This document shows positions 1-6,163 of a stretch of 9,926 nt of DNA, in pieces. The stretch comes from Kiritimatiellia bacterium (GTDB lineage Bacteria; Verrucomicrobiota; Kiritimatiellia; UBA8416; JABMPJ01). How positions within the stretch are numbered: the first letter of the stretch is position 1; each line of letters starts with the position of its first letter. Position numbers and translations under genes: made by a program. The notes under the pieces are model-generated. The model did no database searches. It worked only from the letters and a program-made list of their open reading frames with translations, and was not told the origin of the DNA. Location: NCBI GenBank assembly GCA_029939545.1, contig JAOZSS010000081.1, positions 1 to 9,926 on the forward strand. Reading direction: 5' to 3'.

Positions 1-586
1 CGTACGTTATGATCCGGGCAGAAGGAATGACGTGGTTTATCACCTCAATAGACGCATCGAAGATGCCGGGAAGCAGGCCCAGTATGGGAATCGCCCTGTT
101 GCCCTCATCGCTGATGGCGCCTGACTGGATCAATCCACATGCTGCGACTGTGAGTATGCCAAGAACCGCCAGGCGTAATCCGCCCTGTGAACCGGTGCCC
201 ACCCCAAGCCGATTGGCAACGAAGTGACCGACAAGGATACCACAGAAGACGACAGCCGCCCAGAATGTGAGCTGCCCTTTGACAGGGGGCAGCGACTGTT
301 TGACGGTCAGTGTCTTCAGTGCCCATAGGGCAATGACACCAAAAGCCAGGGCGTCCCAGTACCCAAGGCCGCCAAGGAGTAGGCCGCGGCCCGGTAGAAG
401 GATCAAGGCCAGGAGCATGGCCTCGTGGTGCCTCTGCGTTTGAACCAAGATCAGCAAGCCGACAGTGCCAAAGACCAGTGCGATCAAGATGCCGTGTGCA
501 CCACTGCCCACTTGGACCCCAAGCCAGACGGCTAGTAGCAACGCAAAGGTGATAGCGGCAAATGAACCGATGAGGCGTGGGTGCAT
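1..586 (-). CDS. Polytopic membrane protein, N-terminal part (possible O-antigen polymerase/ligase), runs off left edge
   Basis: I translated the minus strand from the ATG at 586-584 and it stays open for 195 codons to the window edge. It starts one base after the TAG of the GT9 gene, so it is almost certainly in the same operon. The product is strongly hydrophobic, with likely membrane segments near residues 6-26, 31-49, 56-74, 77-92, 106-124 and 136-154, separated by short loops such as QTQRHHE (50-56) and KTLTVKQ (91-97). No catalytic motif is visible in this part. In a polysaccharide cluster a protein of this shape is often a Wzy polymerase or an O-antigen ligase family member, whose diagnostic loop lies further towards the C-terminus and is outside the window. 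That role is an inference; a transporter or another membrane protein is possible. No clear Shine-Dalgarno is seen, and translation may be coupled to the gene before it. Confidence 0.72.
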   Translation of the reverse strand, partial: MHPRLIGSFAAITFALLLAVWLGVQVGSGAHGILIALVFGTVGLLILVQTQRHHEAMLLALILLPGRGLLLGGLGYWDALAFGVIALWALKTLTVKQSLPPVKGQLTFWAAVVFCGILVGHFVANRLGVGTGSQGGLRLAVLGILTVAACGLIQSGAISDEGNRAIPILGLLPGIFDASIEVINHVIPSARIITY

Positions 587-587
587 G

Positions 588-1790
588 CTATTTCTCTCTA
601 CCTTGCAGGAGGCGTTTCATGGTTCGACAAACATCTGCGGGTTCTATTCGAGTTATGCAGTAGGGTTCCGGGTGCATGCAGTGCCAATCACACTGAAAAC
701 AGTCCATGCTATGCGTCAACCACACTTGACAACCTGATCGGTGCCATGGTGCAAACTGACCATAATGCCCGCCGCCGAGAATGGCAACTGTTGGCTTGTC
801 GAAGGCCGCCGCAATGTGTGCTGTAGACGAATCCATGGTCAGAACGGCCTTGGCTTCTGCCACGCGCTCGACATAGTCAGCTACGCTCAAGTCCCCGCAC
901 AGTTCGATCGGCATTACACCTTTGCGCTCCAATGCCGCGAACATGGAGTGAAGTGCATCGTGCTGTGATGGACTTCCCGCCAGGAGGATTGGCAAGGGGG
1001 TCTCAGCGTGAATGGCTACGAGGCAGCGCACAAACTGCTCCTGTGGGTAGTCCTTGATGGGGTCGCCCGAGAATGGGGCGGCCAGCAAGACCTCGCCGCT
1101 TGTCGGCTGCACGCTTGCGAACGAAGGGATGATCTCCTCTGTCGTGATCTCTCGCCCAAGTACGCGGGTGGCCAGGGCCTTGTGCAACTGGAGCTCTCTA
1201 CAGAGGGCTCCGTCCGCAGCATCCGACTTAGTGTTTGGCGGGGGCACCATGATAGTGTCCGTGAACGAGTAGTTCAGGCGGGTACGCGTGTATGAATTCA
1301 TCCATACCGGCTGGTGGTCTTCAAGTCCGTAGGTGCGACCGGCGCGTATCCAAGACAGCAGCAGGTTGTGACAGTCTGATCGCTGATGACGGAGTGACAC
1401 CAGGTGGTCTCCTTCTATAGCCGACAGCGTCCGCCGGTCACGCAGTAGTTGCGGCAACATATGGTGGACCAGCCCGCCGTAGGGCGGGACGGCCACGACA
1501 ACATGGTGTGCGGCCGGAAATTCTCGCGCGGCGAGCTCTGCCGCAACCGAACTCACCACAAGGCAGCAGTGTTCCTCGCCATACTTCCTGATCAGGCACC
1601 GGATAACCGAGAGGGCGATCACGAAGTCGCCGATGGCGTCGACCTTGAAAATAACGGTACGATAGCGCTGTCGCGTCCGTTTCCCTCGTCGTGGACGTGA
1701 CAAGATGCGGAGAGCGAAGATTTTGGACCAGTTAAACATAATCAGGAGGTGAACAGGATGACCCGTTACGGGAGGTAGAGCGTGCACCAT
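588..1790 (-). CDS. Glycosyltransferase family 9 (heptosyltransferase-like) protein
   Basis: The 400-residue product resembles ADP-heptose:LPS heptosyltransferases (GT9, GT-B fold), which add sugars from a nucleotide donor to lipopolysaccharide or related glycans on the cytoplasmic face of the inner membrane. The N-terminal domain opens with FKVDAIGDFVIAL (residues 48-60), matching the family's acceptor-side glycine loop. The C-terminal domain has GDPIKDYPQEQF near residue 240 and the donor-site stretch LTMDSSTAHIAAA from about 317, followed by GGGHYGQFAPW. Cysteines at about 364, 367, 371 and 378 (C-x2-C-x3-C-x6-C) form a cluster seen in one branch of GT9 proteins. The start is uncertain: the first ATG (1790) and the ATG of residue 18 (1739-1737) both lack a Shine-Dalgarno, and the recognisable domain begins only near residue 43. 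The second ATG overlaps the end of a short ORF with a strong ribosome binding site. The exact sugar cannot be read from sequence, and heptose is not implied. Confidence 0.9.
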   Translation of the reverse strand: MVHALPPVTGHPVHLLIMFNWSKIFALRILSRPRRGKRTRQRYRTVIFKVDAIGDFVIALSVIRCLIRKYGEEHCCLVVSSVAAELAAREFPAAHHVVVAVPPYGGLVHHMLPQLLRDRRTLSAIEGDHLVSLRHQRSDCHNLLLSWIRAGRTYGLEDHQPVWMNSYTRTRLNYSFTDTIMVPPPNTKSDAADGALCRELQLHKALATRVLGREITTEEIIPSFASVQPTSGEVLLAAPFSGDPIKDYPQEQFVRCLVAIHAETPLPILLAGSPSQHDALHSMFAALERKGVMPIELCGDLSVADYVERVAEAKAVLTMDSSTAHIAAAFDKPTVAILGGGHYGQFAPWHRSGCQVWLTHSMDCFQCDWHCMHPEPYCITRIEPADVCRTMKRLLQGREK

Positions 1791-1821
1791 CAGAATGGAT
1801 CCAGGGATTCCTTCTTCGCAT
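1732..1821 (-). CDS. Possible 29-codon leader ORF ahead of the GT9 gene
   Basis: An ATG at 1821-1819 is preceded by GGAGG (1832-1828) with a six-base spacer, the strongest ribosome binding site I see in the window. The frame runs 29 codons (beginning MRRRNPWIHS and ending CSPPDYV) to a TAA at 1734-1732. This stop overlaps, in another frame, the ATG at 1739-1737 that is one candidate start for the GT9 protein, an arrangement typical of translational coupling. The peptide is basic at its start and resembles no family I know. It may be a true leader peptide, a chance ORF, or the original N-terminus of the GT9 gene put out of frame by a small indel. The sequence cannot decide between these. Confidence 0.25.
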   Translation of the reverse strand: MRRRNPWIHSDGARSTSRNGSSCSPPDYV

Positions 1822-1827
1822 TCTCGA

Positions 1828-1832
1828 CCTCC
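1828..1832 (-). promoter_or_regulatory. Strong Shine-Dalgarno (GGAGG) not in register with the GT9 frame
   Basis: GGAGG lies six bases before an ATG at 1821. The ATG is not in the reading frame of the GT9 protein, so this ribosome binding site serves either a short leader ORF or a start that has lost its frame. No comparable site precedes the other two candidate GT9 starts. Confidence 0.4.
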
Positions 1833-1871
1833 GGGGATTCAATTGTTTTGCTGCACCAGTGAACAAGTTAT

Positions 1872-2050
1872 TCAGTCGAGCGTGACCACGACCCGATAAA
1901 AGGAGGGGCCTTCCTCTGCTGACCATGCAAACTCAACAGCATCGTTGGTCGGGGATATCCATCCCAAACCAGCGACGTTTGTCCAGCTTGCAGACGCAAG
2001 ACTTGGAGACCTTTCTACCGTGTTGTGCCTGTCCCGCCAGCAGAATGCTG
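1872..2050 (-). pseudogene. Out-of-frame C-terminal tail of the beta-helix protein
   Basis: In a second minus-strand frame, open from 2138 (after a TGA at 2141-2139) to a TGA at 1874-1872, the product reads NTVERSPSLASASWTNVAG and ends EGPSFYRVVVTLD. This is the style of C-terminus (TVERSxxLxxxxW followed by a closing FYRV) that ends many secreted proteins of PVC-type bacteria. It overlaps the end of the beta-helix ORF in the wrong frame. The simplest reading is that the beta-helix gene lost an internal piece and changed frame somewhere near 2010-2060, so the real tail is no longer translated with the rest. The upper boundary given here is approximate. An assembly error would look the same. 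Confidence 0.6.
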
Positions 2051-3240
2051 CGATAGCCTTGTCGAACGTCAATGTCCCCGCATCCCAGAGGAAGAAAGCG
2101 GCAGGAAGAGATTGAACACTGCTCAGAACCGTGGATGGTCAGGGCGCACGGGATGCGGTCTCGGCAAATGTCCCTATCCTGTTTAAGGGGTCGGATCTCG
2201 TGTGTTCCTGCCTGGTAGGCCGCATAGCCCAGACTTGGGATTGGCCATCCGCAATGAGAGAATGTAAAGCCCTTCAAGTGAATGTTTCTTACGTACTCAT
2301 CGACCTCTGGGCTGCCGGCAAAGACCACAAGCGATGTCGCTAGTGGGGCGACGATCGTGACATTCTCGACTGTTTCCCCAACCATAGGCCAATAGGTCAA
2401 GACCTCATTGTTAACGTCAAGATACCATTCTCCGGGGGAGTCAAGGAGGTCGACGTGATTCTCTATGTAGTAGCGTGTGTGAGGCCCGAAATAGCCTATC
2501 TCTGTAAGAGGGGAATAGGATGCTCCGACAGGGGATGAAAGGAATATGATGTTTGATGCAGGATCCATAGTATCGACAGTCACTCGTGAAGTTGACCACT
2601 CGTGCATGTATACCAACTCGGCTCCCGCTAGATTTGTATGCGGGATAAGATCTGTCGCGTAGTAGCTCAAGCTCGTTCGCTTGTCTGCGCCTGCCTCAAG
2701 GACACGAAAATAGCCTTCATTTGGGGTTCGGGCACGAGGTCTTCGTTCGTCGTTGACAAACAGTTCGCGGAACGCGAGACCAGCCAGTCTTGTCTCTGAG
2801 ATATCAGATGTCCACAGCAGACTGTTTGTTTGCCATGACACGATCTGCTCTCCACCGGACAAGATAGGTTCCTCTCCAGGGTATGCAAGGTATGTCACGT
2901 GATTTGTCTGCGAGATTGAGTCACTAGGGGTAAACAGAATTGGTTCATCGAGCTCATAGGTGCCCCCTCGAACAAGCACGGTAATATCCTGATCTAGCCC
3001 TTGATCGATCAAACCTCGGATGTGGTCTCTCGCCTCTGCTATGCTGACAAGCGGCTCAGCTTGAGTACCGGGATTGGTGAAAAGTCCATTTGTGGCAACA
3101 TATAGCTCAAGCGAATCTGAGCGTGCCATCATGGCACAGCACGTTAGCCAAAGACAGAACCCCATAATGTACCTGCCCTTGATGTCTGCCCCACATATGG
3201 CGTGGGACGTGGCGCAAAGCCATGAGATAAGCCGACTCAT
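1933..3240 (-). CDS. Secreted right-handed parallel beta-helix protein, probably truncated by a frame change
   Basis: The 435-codon frame encodes an exported protein. After a hydrophobic segment (MGFCLWLTCCAMMA, residues 26-39) comes YVATNGLFTNPGTQAEPLVS, the opening of beta-helix proteins that cover a surface with rungs (compare pectate-lyase-like and polysaccharide-depolymerising families). Family hallmarks follow: RGGTYELDEPI, PGEEPILSGG, YYIENHVDLLDSPGEWYLD, LTYWPMVGETVENV, then helix rungs such as HLKGFTFSHCGW and ALTIHGSEQCSISSCRF. The last 30 or so residues before the stop at 1933 are rich in Lys, Cys and Arg and look nothing like the family, whereas a convincing C-terminus is found in another frame (1872-2138). 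Family members are commonly several hundred residues longer. The gene therefore appears damaged. The start could also be the ATG at 3165-3163, which has a partial ribosome binding site (AGGT) and begins at the hydrophobic segment; the upstream ATG at 3240 has none but supplies basic residues before the hydrophobic core. Substrate is unknown. Confidence 0.7.
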   Translation of the reverse strand: MSRLISWLCATSHAICGADIKGRYIMGFCLWLTCCAMMARSDSLELYVATNGLFTNPGTQAEPLVSIAEARDHIRGLIDQGLDQDITVLVRGGTYELDEPILFTPSDSISQTNHVTYLAYPGEEPILSGGEQIVSWQTNSLLWTSDISETRLAGLAFRELFVNDERRPRARTPNEGYFRVLEAGADKRTSLSYYATDLIPHTNLAGAELVYMHEWSTSRVTVDTMDPASNIIFLSSPVGASYSPLTEIGYFGPHTRYYIENHVDLLDSPGEWYLDVNNEVLTYWPMVGETVENVTIVAPLATSLVVFAGSPEVDEYVRNIHLKGFTFSHCGWPIPSLGYAAYQAGTHEIRPLKQDRDICRDRIPCALTIHGSEQCSISSCRFLPLGCGDIDVRQGYRSILLAGQAQHGRKVSKSCVCKLDKRRWFGMDIPDQRCC

Positions 3241-3321
3241 ATGATGGTCGATCCGATAAGAGGGACTCGGCGCTGAAGTCCAGATCTCTTTCTCTGTTGA
3301 CTCAGTGGGTTCATGGGATGT

Positions 3322-4458
3322 CTAGTCGCTCTTGGGATGAAAGAAGGGTTCTATCGCCGCACTATATTCCTCAAGCACCTGCTGTTGACGACCGATAAGG
3401 CGGTTGTAGGTTTTAGCACGCTCTGTAATCTCGTGCTCGATCGCGGCCTCCAAGATGTCGGCTGTGATGGTGTAAGGACTAAAGGTCGGCAGCTCCAAGG
3501 CGTCGGCCATAAGGAGCCGACTGTCTCCGCAGACCGAGACGGAGGGGACTCCCATGCCTGCGAGGCCAACGGATGCATGCATGCGGTTGCAGATTGCCGC
3601 TTTGGCACCTGCCGTCAGCTCAAAGTACTCCCGGGCGTGCTTAGGCCAGACACGCGGCATTCCCGGCGCTACCTCTTGTGCGGTTTCATACTCCGTTGCA
3701 TCGTGACAAAGCATGACGACGCGGTGTCGCTGGCTGAGGGCTTTGATAACAGCGCCGATAACATTGAGCCAGGCGTCATGAGACAGGGGAGTGTTCCATG
3801 CATAGGGGTGTCCAGCTTGCGGCATGACGTTGATCAGAACTGGCCCGCTATCGCTGCCGGGTCCCTTGGGTTTGTCTGCTGCCAGGAAGGCTGAGCATGG
3901 CAAGAGCGGGGCGTTCCGCTTGACTGAAGCCCAGAGCTGGTGAGCCAAGCGGTCCCTCGCCGTTGTGAGTCGACAGTAGTCGAAGATGGCAGTGGCGTAG
4001 TTCGCGTCAGGAGTACCGGCAAACTCATCGCTTGTGAACTCAAGCGGGAAACAAGCGCCTGCCGCAAGGTTCAAAATGGGAATACGCGCGCTGATCCTGC
4101 GGATAACCGTGTCCCACAGGAGTAGACGCCACGGGGTGTTGTGGCACCCAGGCCAGAGCACCGGCGCTCCACACTGGACGACCATGTCACAGTCATCAAA
4201 CCGCGAGTGGCCCACGCTGGACGCAACACTTTGGAGTAGCCGTTGAAGGCGCCACTGCCGACATGGCAGAGCATGGATCAGCCCACAGAGCGCCATGGGA
4301 TGGGTCCTCGGGTAGACCGTCCACGGGTGATGCTTATTGATGGCAAGGAACTGGAGATCACGATCTTTGAACAACGAGGACAGTATTCGGCAGATGCCCA
4401 ATCGAATGAAGTCATCACCGATGTTTGTATCCAGCGTGGTAATGAGGCCTATTTTCAT
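3322..4458 (-). CDS. Polysaccharide pyruvyl transferase family protein
   Basis: Starting at the ATG at 4458, the product is 378 residues. I prefer this start over the ATG at 4602 because it overlaps the TGA of the flippase gene as ATGA, has an AGGT seven bases upstream, and begins exactly where family similarity begins (MKIGLITTLDTNIGDDFIRLG). The NxGDxxI motif at residues 12-18 is the N-terminal signature of the family. VVQCGAPVLWPG near residue 95 and AICNRMHASVGLAGMGVPS near 287-305 match the second half of the GT-B-like fold, including the Arg and His of the RxHA-type motif. Members transfer pyruvate from phosphoenolpyruvate to form ketals on glycans, as in CsaB and WcaK-type proteins. 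Others in the family are poorly characterised, so the pyruvyl reaction is likely but unproven. In this cluster it would decorate the repeat unit before export by the neighbouring flippase. Confidence 0.87.
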   Translation of the reverse strand: MKIGLITTLDTNIGDDFIRLGICRILSSLFKDRDLQFLAINKHHPWTVYPRTHPMALCGLIHALPCRQWRLQRLLQSVASSVGHSRFDDCDMVVQCGAPVLWPGCHNTPWRLLLWDTVIRRISARIPILNLAAGACFPLEFTSDEFAGTPDANYATAIFDYCRLTTARDRLAHQLWASVKRNAPLLPCSAFLAADKPKGPGSDSGPVLINVMPQAGHPYAWNTPLSHDAWLNVIGAVIKALSQRHRVVMLCHDATEYETAQEVAPGMPRVWPKHAREYFELTAGAKAAICNRMHASVGLAGMGVPSVSVCGDSRLLMADALELPTFSPYTITADILEAAIEHEITERAKTYNRLIGRQQQVLEEYSAAIEPFFHPKSD

Positions 4459-5981
4459 GCCGTTACCTGTTTGCGGATTGCTGAGCGCAACAGGTCTAGC
4501 GCGTCCTTTGCTGTGCCGGGACAAATCCACCGACCCAGAAGAACGAACAGACCAATTGAAAGGGCGTACACCGTGCACCACATTGCGCCAAGGGATAACC
4601 AACCGGAAACCTGCATGCGTCGGAGTACGAGTATGTACACAAGGGCCTGTACGACGCTCATCCCCAGCACCGGCAGCATAGTGTAAAGAAACTCCCTGCT
4701 TTTTACAACGCCCTCACTGCGCATGAGGTAGGTGATCAGGATGGGGTGAACGCAGAACCAATACAAGACGGTTGGAAGGATCACGCCCAGCACTCCCAAG
4801 GGACGGATCAAGATGACGCTCAGGATCAGATTGGCGCCGGCCGACACGATGCGAGTCCACCCCAGCTCTTTGACACGACCCTTGGCGACAAGGCAGTGAG
4901 AGAAGACCTTGAAGGGAGTGGCCACGATCACTGTAAGGAGAAACAGCGCCCCCCCAAGAATCGTAGTCTCGTACATAGGTCCAATCCACACCAAGATGAA
5001 CTTGTCAAAGACGAGTAGCCAGGCAAGCAGGGGAGGTACCACCAGCAGTGTGTAGAGGAAGGAGCCTGTTATATTCATGCGGCGAACATACGCTTCGTCC
5101 CCCGATGCGAAAGCGGCTGAAAGACTTGGAATGATAGCTTGCAGGGGGAGGCTGATGAACATACTCGAAGCCTGCTCGCTCCGCCTTGCGATGTGGTAGT
5201 TGGTTACAACCCCTGAGCCCATGAACTTCTGTAGGATGATCTCATCGGTTGTATACATGAGGTGGTCTGCAATTTGATTGGCCATGAGAAATACGTTGTA
5301 CCCCCACAGGTGCTTCTTTGAGCGCATGTGCGGCTGTTCCCATTTGGGGCGGAACGGTAGGTGCCTCAAGACAAGACCAAGATTCACGATCATGGTGAGG
5401 AATAGGCCGCCCTGGATAATTAACACGTAAGTGGCAAGGGACCCGTTGGTGGCAACCACGTACAAGTATGCAGCGACCGTTCCCGCAACGTGAACAAGGT
5501 TCGCGGCATTCCGTAGGTGAAAAAGCTCGAGTCCGGACAGTATCCCATTCAGAACAGGCGCAAGGGCCGACAGCGCCGTAAACCCGCCAACGATTCGCAT
5601 GACCGAAGTTGTGGTGTCTTGGAGCGATTCGGGGACGTTGAACCAGTCAAGGCCATAGATCGGGAACGTTGCAATCCATAGTCCTAGAACAAGATGCGCG
5701 ATGACGGAGATAGGGACGACAGCGGACAGCAATCTGTTGACCTCGTCATAGTCCTTGTTGATCAGAAGCTCAGGGATGTACTTCATGAGCGATAGAGACA
5801 GTGACGTACCGATGAAGTTCATCAGAATGCACAACGCTGCCACATACGCATTGATGCCATAGAGGTTCTTGCCAAAATGACGGATAACTAGGGGAAGAAG
5901 TACGAAGGCCGTTCCCAGGCTGATCGCCTGTAGGGCGATGTTCGAGAGGGTGTTGCGCAGAATGGTATGAGAACGAGCCAT
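4455..5981 (-). CDS. Wzx-like polysaccharide flippase (MOP superfamily)
   Basis: The 508-residue, highly hydrophobic product has the N-terminus of polysaccharide biosynthesis/oligosaccharide flippase proteins: an NTLSNIALQAIS segment (residues 10-21), then LLPLVIRHFGKNLYGINAY, where the conserved PLxxRxxGxxxYG pattern is visible. About 12-14 membrane segments alternate with short basic loops, and the length fits the family (usually 400-520). An internal loop, LFHLRNAANL, and the segment LMANQIADHLMYTTDEIILQKFMG mark the start of the second half of the pseudo-symmetric fold. Such proteins flip undecaprenyl-diphosphate-linked repeat units from the cytoplasmic to the periplasmic leaflet. The TGA overlaps the ATG of the pyruvyl transferase gene by ATGA, so the two are very likely translated together. 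No Shine-Dalgarno is seen before the ATG at 5981, and this gene follows the largest gap in the window (5982-6163). Confidence 0.92.
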   Translation of the reverse strand: MARSHTILRNTLSNIALQAISLGTAFVLLPLVIRHFGKNLYGINAYVAALCILMNFIGTSLSLSLMKYIPELLINKDYDEVNRLLSAVVPISVIAHLVLGLWIATFPIYGLDWFNVPESLQDTTTSVMRIVGGFTALSALAPVLNGILSGLELFHLRNAANLVHVAGTVAAYLYVVATNGSLATYVLIIQGGLFLTMIVNLGLVLRHLPFRPKWEQPHMRSKKHLWGYNVFLMANQIADHLMYTTDEIILQKFMGSGVVTNYHIARRSEQASSMFISLPLQAIIPSLSAAFASGDEAYVRRMNITGSFLYTLLVVPPLLAWLLVFDKFILVWIGPMYETTILGGALFLLTVIVATPFKVFSHCLVAKGRVKELGWTRIVSAGANLILSVILIRPLGVLGVILPTVLYWFCVHPILITYLMRSEGVVKSREFLYTMLPVLGMSVVQALVYILVLRRMQVSGWLSLGAMWCTVYALSIGLFVLLGRWICPGTAKDALDLLRSAIRKQVTA

Positions 5982-6163
5982 AACGCTGACGTCAAAACAG
6001 TTTCGAGCAGAAGCCCTCTGAACACACTCCGTGCCCGTTGATTATGCATATCCGGCTGGATAGAGACGCTTGAAAAGTAGCACAAGCCCGCGTCTTCTCG
6101 CAAGGATTGAGCCCTGAGGTGTGAGCCCTGCGAATTGCCCTGAGTGGCCGCCTATGCAGACCG
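5982..6163. other. Longest intergenic gap (182 bases), between phosphoesterase and flippase
   Basis: This is the only gap above about 150 bases. Small ORFs crossing it overlap neighbours and lack family likeness or ribosome binding sites. It contains three near-copies of GCCCTG (see the repeat entry). I see no clear hairpin followed by T residues. A CATAAT hexamer about 60 bases ahead of the flippase start could be a -10 box but has no good -35 partner. If the operon has an internal promoter, this gap is the likeliest place. Confidence 0.4.
6108..6144. repeat. Short direct repeats (TGAGCCCTG-like) in the intergenic gap
   Basis: On the plus strand TGAGCCCTG occurs at 6108-6116 and again at 6122-6130, and a related GCCCTGAG at 6137-6144. 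The GCCCTG cores are spaced 14 and 12 bases apart. The units are short and could be chance, but they fall in the one sizeable non-coding gap just after the phosphoesterase stop, so a protein-binding role is conceivable. There is no direct support for function. Confidence 0.35.

Noticed and set aside
2100..2200. A second frame change inside the beta-helix gene around the GTHEIRPLKQDRDICRDR stretch
   Set aside because: The alternative frame gives a reasonable-looking peptide but meets a TGA at 2141-2139, and the main frame resumes clear helix-rung sequence at once, so one junction near 2010-2060 is enough.
3238..3314. 25-codon ORF ending over the first ATG of the beta-helix gene
   Set aside because: It has no ribosome binding site and no likeness to known peptides; the overlap is easily explained by chance.
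3313..3894. Plus-strand ORF of 193 codons
   Set aside because: It lies wholly opposite the pyruvyl transferase gene, has no recognisable motif, and the minus-strand frame has clear family similarity throughout.
4456..4602. Longer N-terminus for the pyruvyl transferase (start at 4602)
   Set aside because: These 48 residues overlap the flippase coding end extensively and show no family similarity; the ATG at 4458 has the overlap and ribosome binding site expected of a coupled start.
4243..4686. Plus-strand ORF of 147 codons across the flippase/pyruvyl transferase junction
   Set aside because: It is a shadow of two well-supported minus-strand genes that overlap by ATGA; composition is Arg- and Thr-rich with no domain.
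6025..6085. Sigma70-like promoter before the flippase (CATAAT, or TTGTGC with 17 bases to TATCCA)
   Set aside because: CATAAT has no acceptable -35 at the right distance and the other pair matches only about half of each consensus.
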